Assembly (NCBI GenBank): GCA_023101885.1
Contig: JALPQD010000242.1
Span: 2,678,702-2,742,701, forward strand
Direction of reading: 5' to 3'
Source of the DNA: Typhlomys cinereus
Lineage: Eukaryota > Chordata > Mammalia > Rodentia > Platacanthomyidae
Length of the DNA: 64,000 nucleotides
Below the pieces are notes generated by a model. That model was not told the origin of the DNA. It saw only the letters and a program-made list of their open reading frames with translations, and searched no databases. Shown one piece after another: positions 62,200 through 64,000 of this stretch; position 1 is the stretch's first letter; the number at the start of each line of letters is the position of its first letter. Both the position numbers and the translations under genes were made by a program.

Positions 62200-63000
62200 A
62201 GAACGAGAACCTAAAAAAGGGAAGGAAACAGACCAATAGGGAAAAACAGCCTATGAACCTATAGGTAGGAAGCCAGTACACCAAATTGTTGTGTAAATAG
62301 CTAGTATTATACCCATAGATTTGAAGAGCACTTAGCACCCAGCCTAGAAGTCTTCTTCTACAACAGAGGTAAAGGATCTCAACCCTTGACAGAATGGAGC
62401 CTAGGCCAATAGAAGAGCAGTGAAGTGGACAGCAATGGCCATCATAATGCAGAGCACTAGGAAGCCTGAAATGCTCACCTAGAATCAGGCCAACCTGATT
62501 TCTTCCCACCCTTAGGGAACCTCGCAGAGGAAGGAGATGGTAAGATTGTAAAAACCTAAAGATGGGAAGGTCCACCTTTGGACAAGACATTCCATTCAAG
62601 GCAGGACTGCTGCATCCAGGAACTCACTGCAGGTCCTTTCCAGACCTGCAAAAATGACTGCATACCAACATGCCGCCATAGACTACTGAGGATCTCAAGG
62701 GAGATAAGATCATACAGTAAAACTTTGGGGACTAGAGCTGGATAAGTAGGGGGATGATAATGCCCCTATTAGTGGGGTGGCCTGAGGAGAGGCAACTTGG
62801 TATTCCATAGACGCCTGAACTAGAATAGAGAAGCCAGAGGGAGGTCTGGGGTCCATAGAAGTGGCCAAGCAAGAGGATGGGAAGGATTGATGAAGGGAAG
62901 GGAGAGGGATGGGAGAGTGGGAGGAAGGAGGGAAGGAAGCAGAGATAAGTATTCAATATTTTGTAAAACTAGAAAAAATATAAATTAATAAAAAAGAAGT
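62200..63000 (+). mobile_element. L1 3' UTR fragment
   Basis: About 800 bp: GGGAACCTCGCAGAGGAAGG, GATGGTAAGATTGTAAAAAC, polypurine tract, A-rich tail ATAAATTAATAAAAAAG. Confidence 0.72.
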
Positions 63001-63104
63001 TAAATAGGATAGGATGGTGAGTGATATGATTTAACAGAAAAAAGTATTAAAGTTAAAGATATTTCAAATTTTATACATGCATTACTTTTCTTATAGTGAT
63101 GACC

Positions 63105-63460
63105 CAGTAGAGTAATAAGAAGCAACTTAAGGGAAGGGAGATTTATCTTGGCTTGTGGTTTCAGGGTATCAGTCCATCACGGGGAGGGGGGGAAGGTGGC
63201 TTCAGGTGTCAGAAGTATATGGCAAGTACTTACTTGTCTCTCAGCAGACTAGGAAGCAGAAATACCAGAAATGGAGCCTGTCTGCAAAACTCAAGGCCCA
63301 CATCTCAATGACCCACTCTCCTCTCTAGGCCCCTTGTCAAAGGTTCTTCAGCCTCCCAAAACACCACCACCAGCTACGGACCAAGCATTCCAACACATGA
63401 GCTGCGGGGCAGGAGGGGAGCCTGACAAGCCAACCAGATTGACATCAGCTAGTTTGGCTC
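63105..63460 (+). mobile_element. Interspersed repeat, same type as 49475
   Basis: GAAGCAACTTAAGGGAAGGG, CAGTCCATCACGGGG, GGACCAAGCATTCCAACACA. Confidence 0.62.
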
Positions 63461-63587
63461 TTTGCAACCTTTAAGAAGGTCCTTATGACTACGAAGCTCT
63501 GCTTTTACATACGCAGGACAAAGACTGGATTTGCCATGAGAAGTCAGCAAAACAACATGGTGAGAAAGGAAAAAATGTCAATCCAAA

Positions 63588-63745
63588 GCCAATGAGATGA
63601 GTTGTCCAGTAAGGTGCCTGCTCACAAACCTGGTGACCTGTGTTCAATCTAGAGATGCTTTCATGGCAGAATGAGAGAACTGACTCCCTAAAGATGTCCT
63701 CTGAAGGCCACCCATGCACCATGATATGCATGTGTGCTCTTTCCT
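63588..63745 (+). mobile_element. Old B2/ID-type SINE
   Basis: CAATGAGATGAGTTGTCCAG, GTGTTCAATCTAGAGATGC, GAGAGAACTGACTCCC. Confidence 0.65.
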
Positions 63746-63751
63746 GCCTGG

Positions 63752-64000
63752 ACTATCTGTAGCAGTTCGCCTGCTACACCATCAAACGGCTTAAGGGAAC
63801 AAGGGGTTTATTTTCTCTTAAAATTGTCTGGTTATAGTTCTCAGTCCAGCTTGATCAAAGAGCTCACATGAACACCAGGACCGAGGGAACTGGCCACATC
63901 TTCTCTACATAACAGCTGAGAGAGGGACGATCCTTACTTGCCAGATCAGCTTGTCTAGCCAAGGGTACACAAGGATGCCAACTTCCTCAATCAGCTCTCT
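63752..64000 (-). mobile_element. Interspersed repeat (type B), reverse
   Basis: AACGGCTTAAGGGAACAAGG and CCAGCTTGATCAAAGAGCTC are the reverse of the 3' half of 47036-47456; runs off the window. Confidence 0.75.

Larger units (their letters stand above)
61332..64000 (-). other. Lama3: Lama3 upstream intron (5' part beyond the window)
   Basis: I looked for the partner LE exon and did not find it. The stretch is almost wholly SINE, L1 and other repeats. Confidence 0.8.

Overview
The window is mammalian nuclear DNA, most likely from a myomorph-type rodent. It is intron-rich and full of simple repeats. It carries B1-like SINEs, tRNA-headed SINEs of the B2/ID style, L1 3' ends and solo LTRs. The commonest SINE has a B2-type head but a body that is not the mouse or rat B2 consensus, so I do not think this is mouse or rat. 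The species cannot be fixed from the sequence alone.

One gene explains all the coding signal: Lama3, the laminin alpha-3 chain, on the minus strand and read from high to low coordinates. I traced 24 internal exons (61331 down to 3892). They total 2969 nt, about 989 codons, keep one reading frame across every junction and contain no stop. No start codon, promoter, stop codon or 3' UTR lies in the window. The protein order matches my memory of the long human LAMA3 isoform (3B): the last laminin EGF-like (LE) modules of domain V, then a long cysteine-poor globular domain IV-1 (also called IVB), then the first LE modules of domain IIIB. These exons belong to the long isoform; the short 3A isoform starts further downstream, beyond the left edge.

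Layout from right to left: 64000-61332 upstream intron (repeats); 61331-34110 ten exons of LE repeats, including a 63-nt non-LE linker exon and very long introns (13.2 kb at 39264-52467, 5.1 kb at 52603-57715); 31673-6313 twelve exons of domain IV-1; 5258-3892 two exons returning to LE modules; 3891-1 downstream intron.

The points most worth a second look are a GC-AG intron after the 63-nt exon, two tandem 5' splice sites (one with a stronger-looking out-of-frame competitor), a G-rich 19-bp minisatellite of about 0.85 kb with higher-order structure inside an intron, and a pair of inverted LTRs flanking a third, unrelated LTR. I found no new gene system, CRISPR array, tRNA or rRNA gene. The many open frames across repeats are artefacts.
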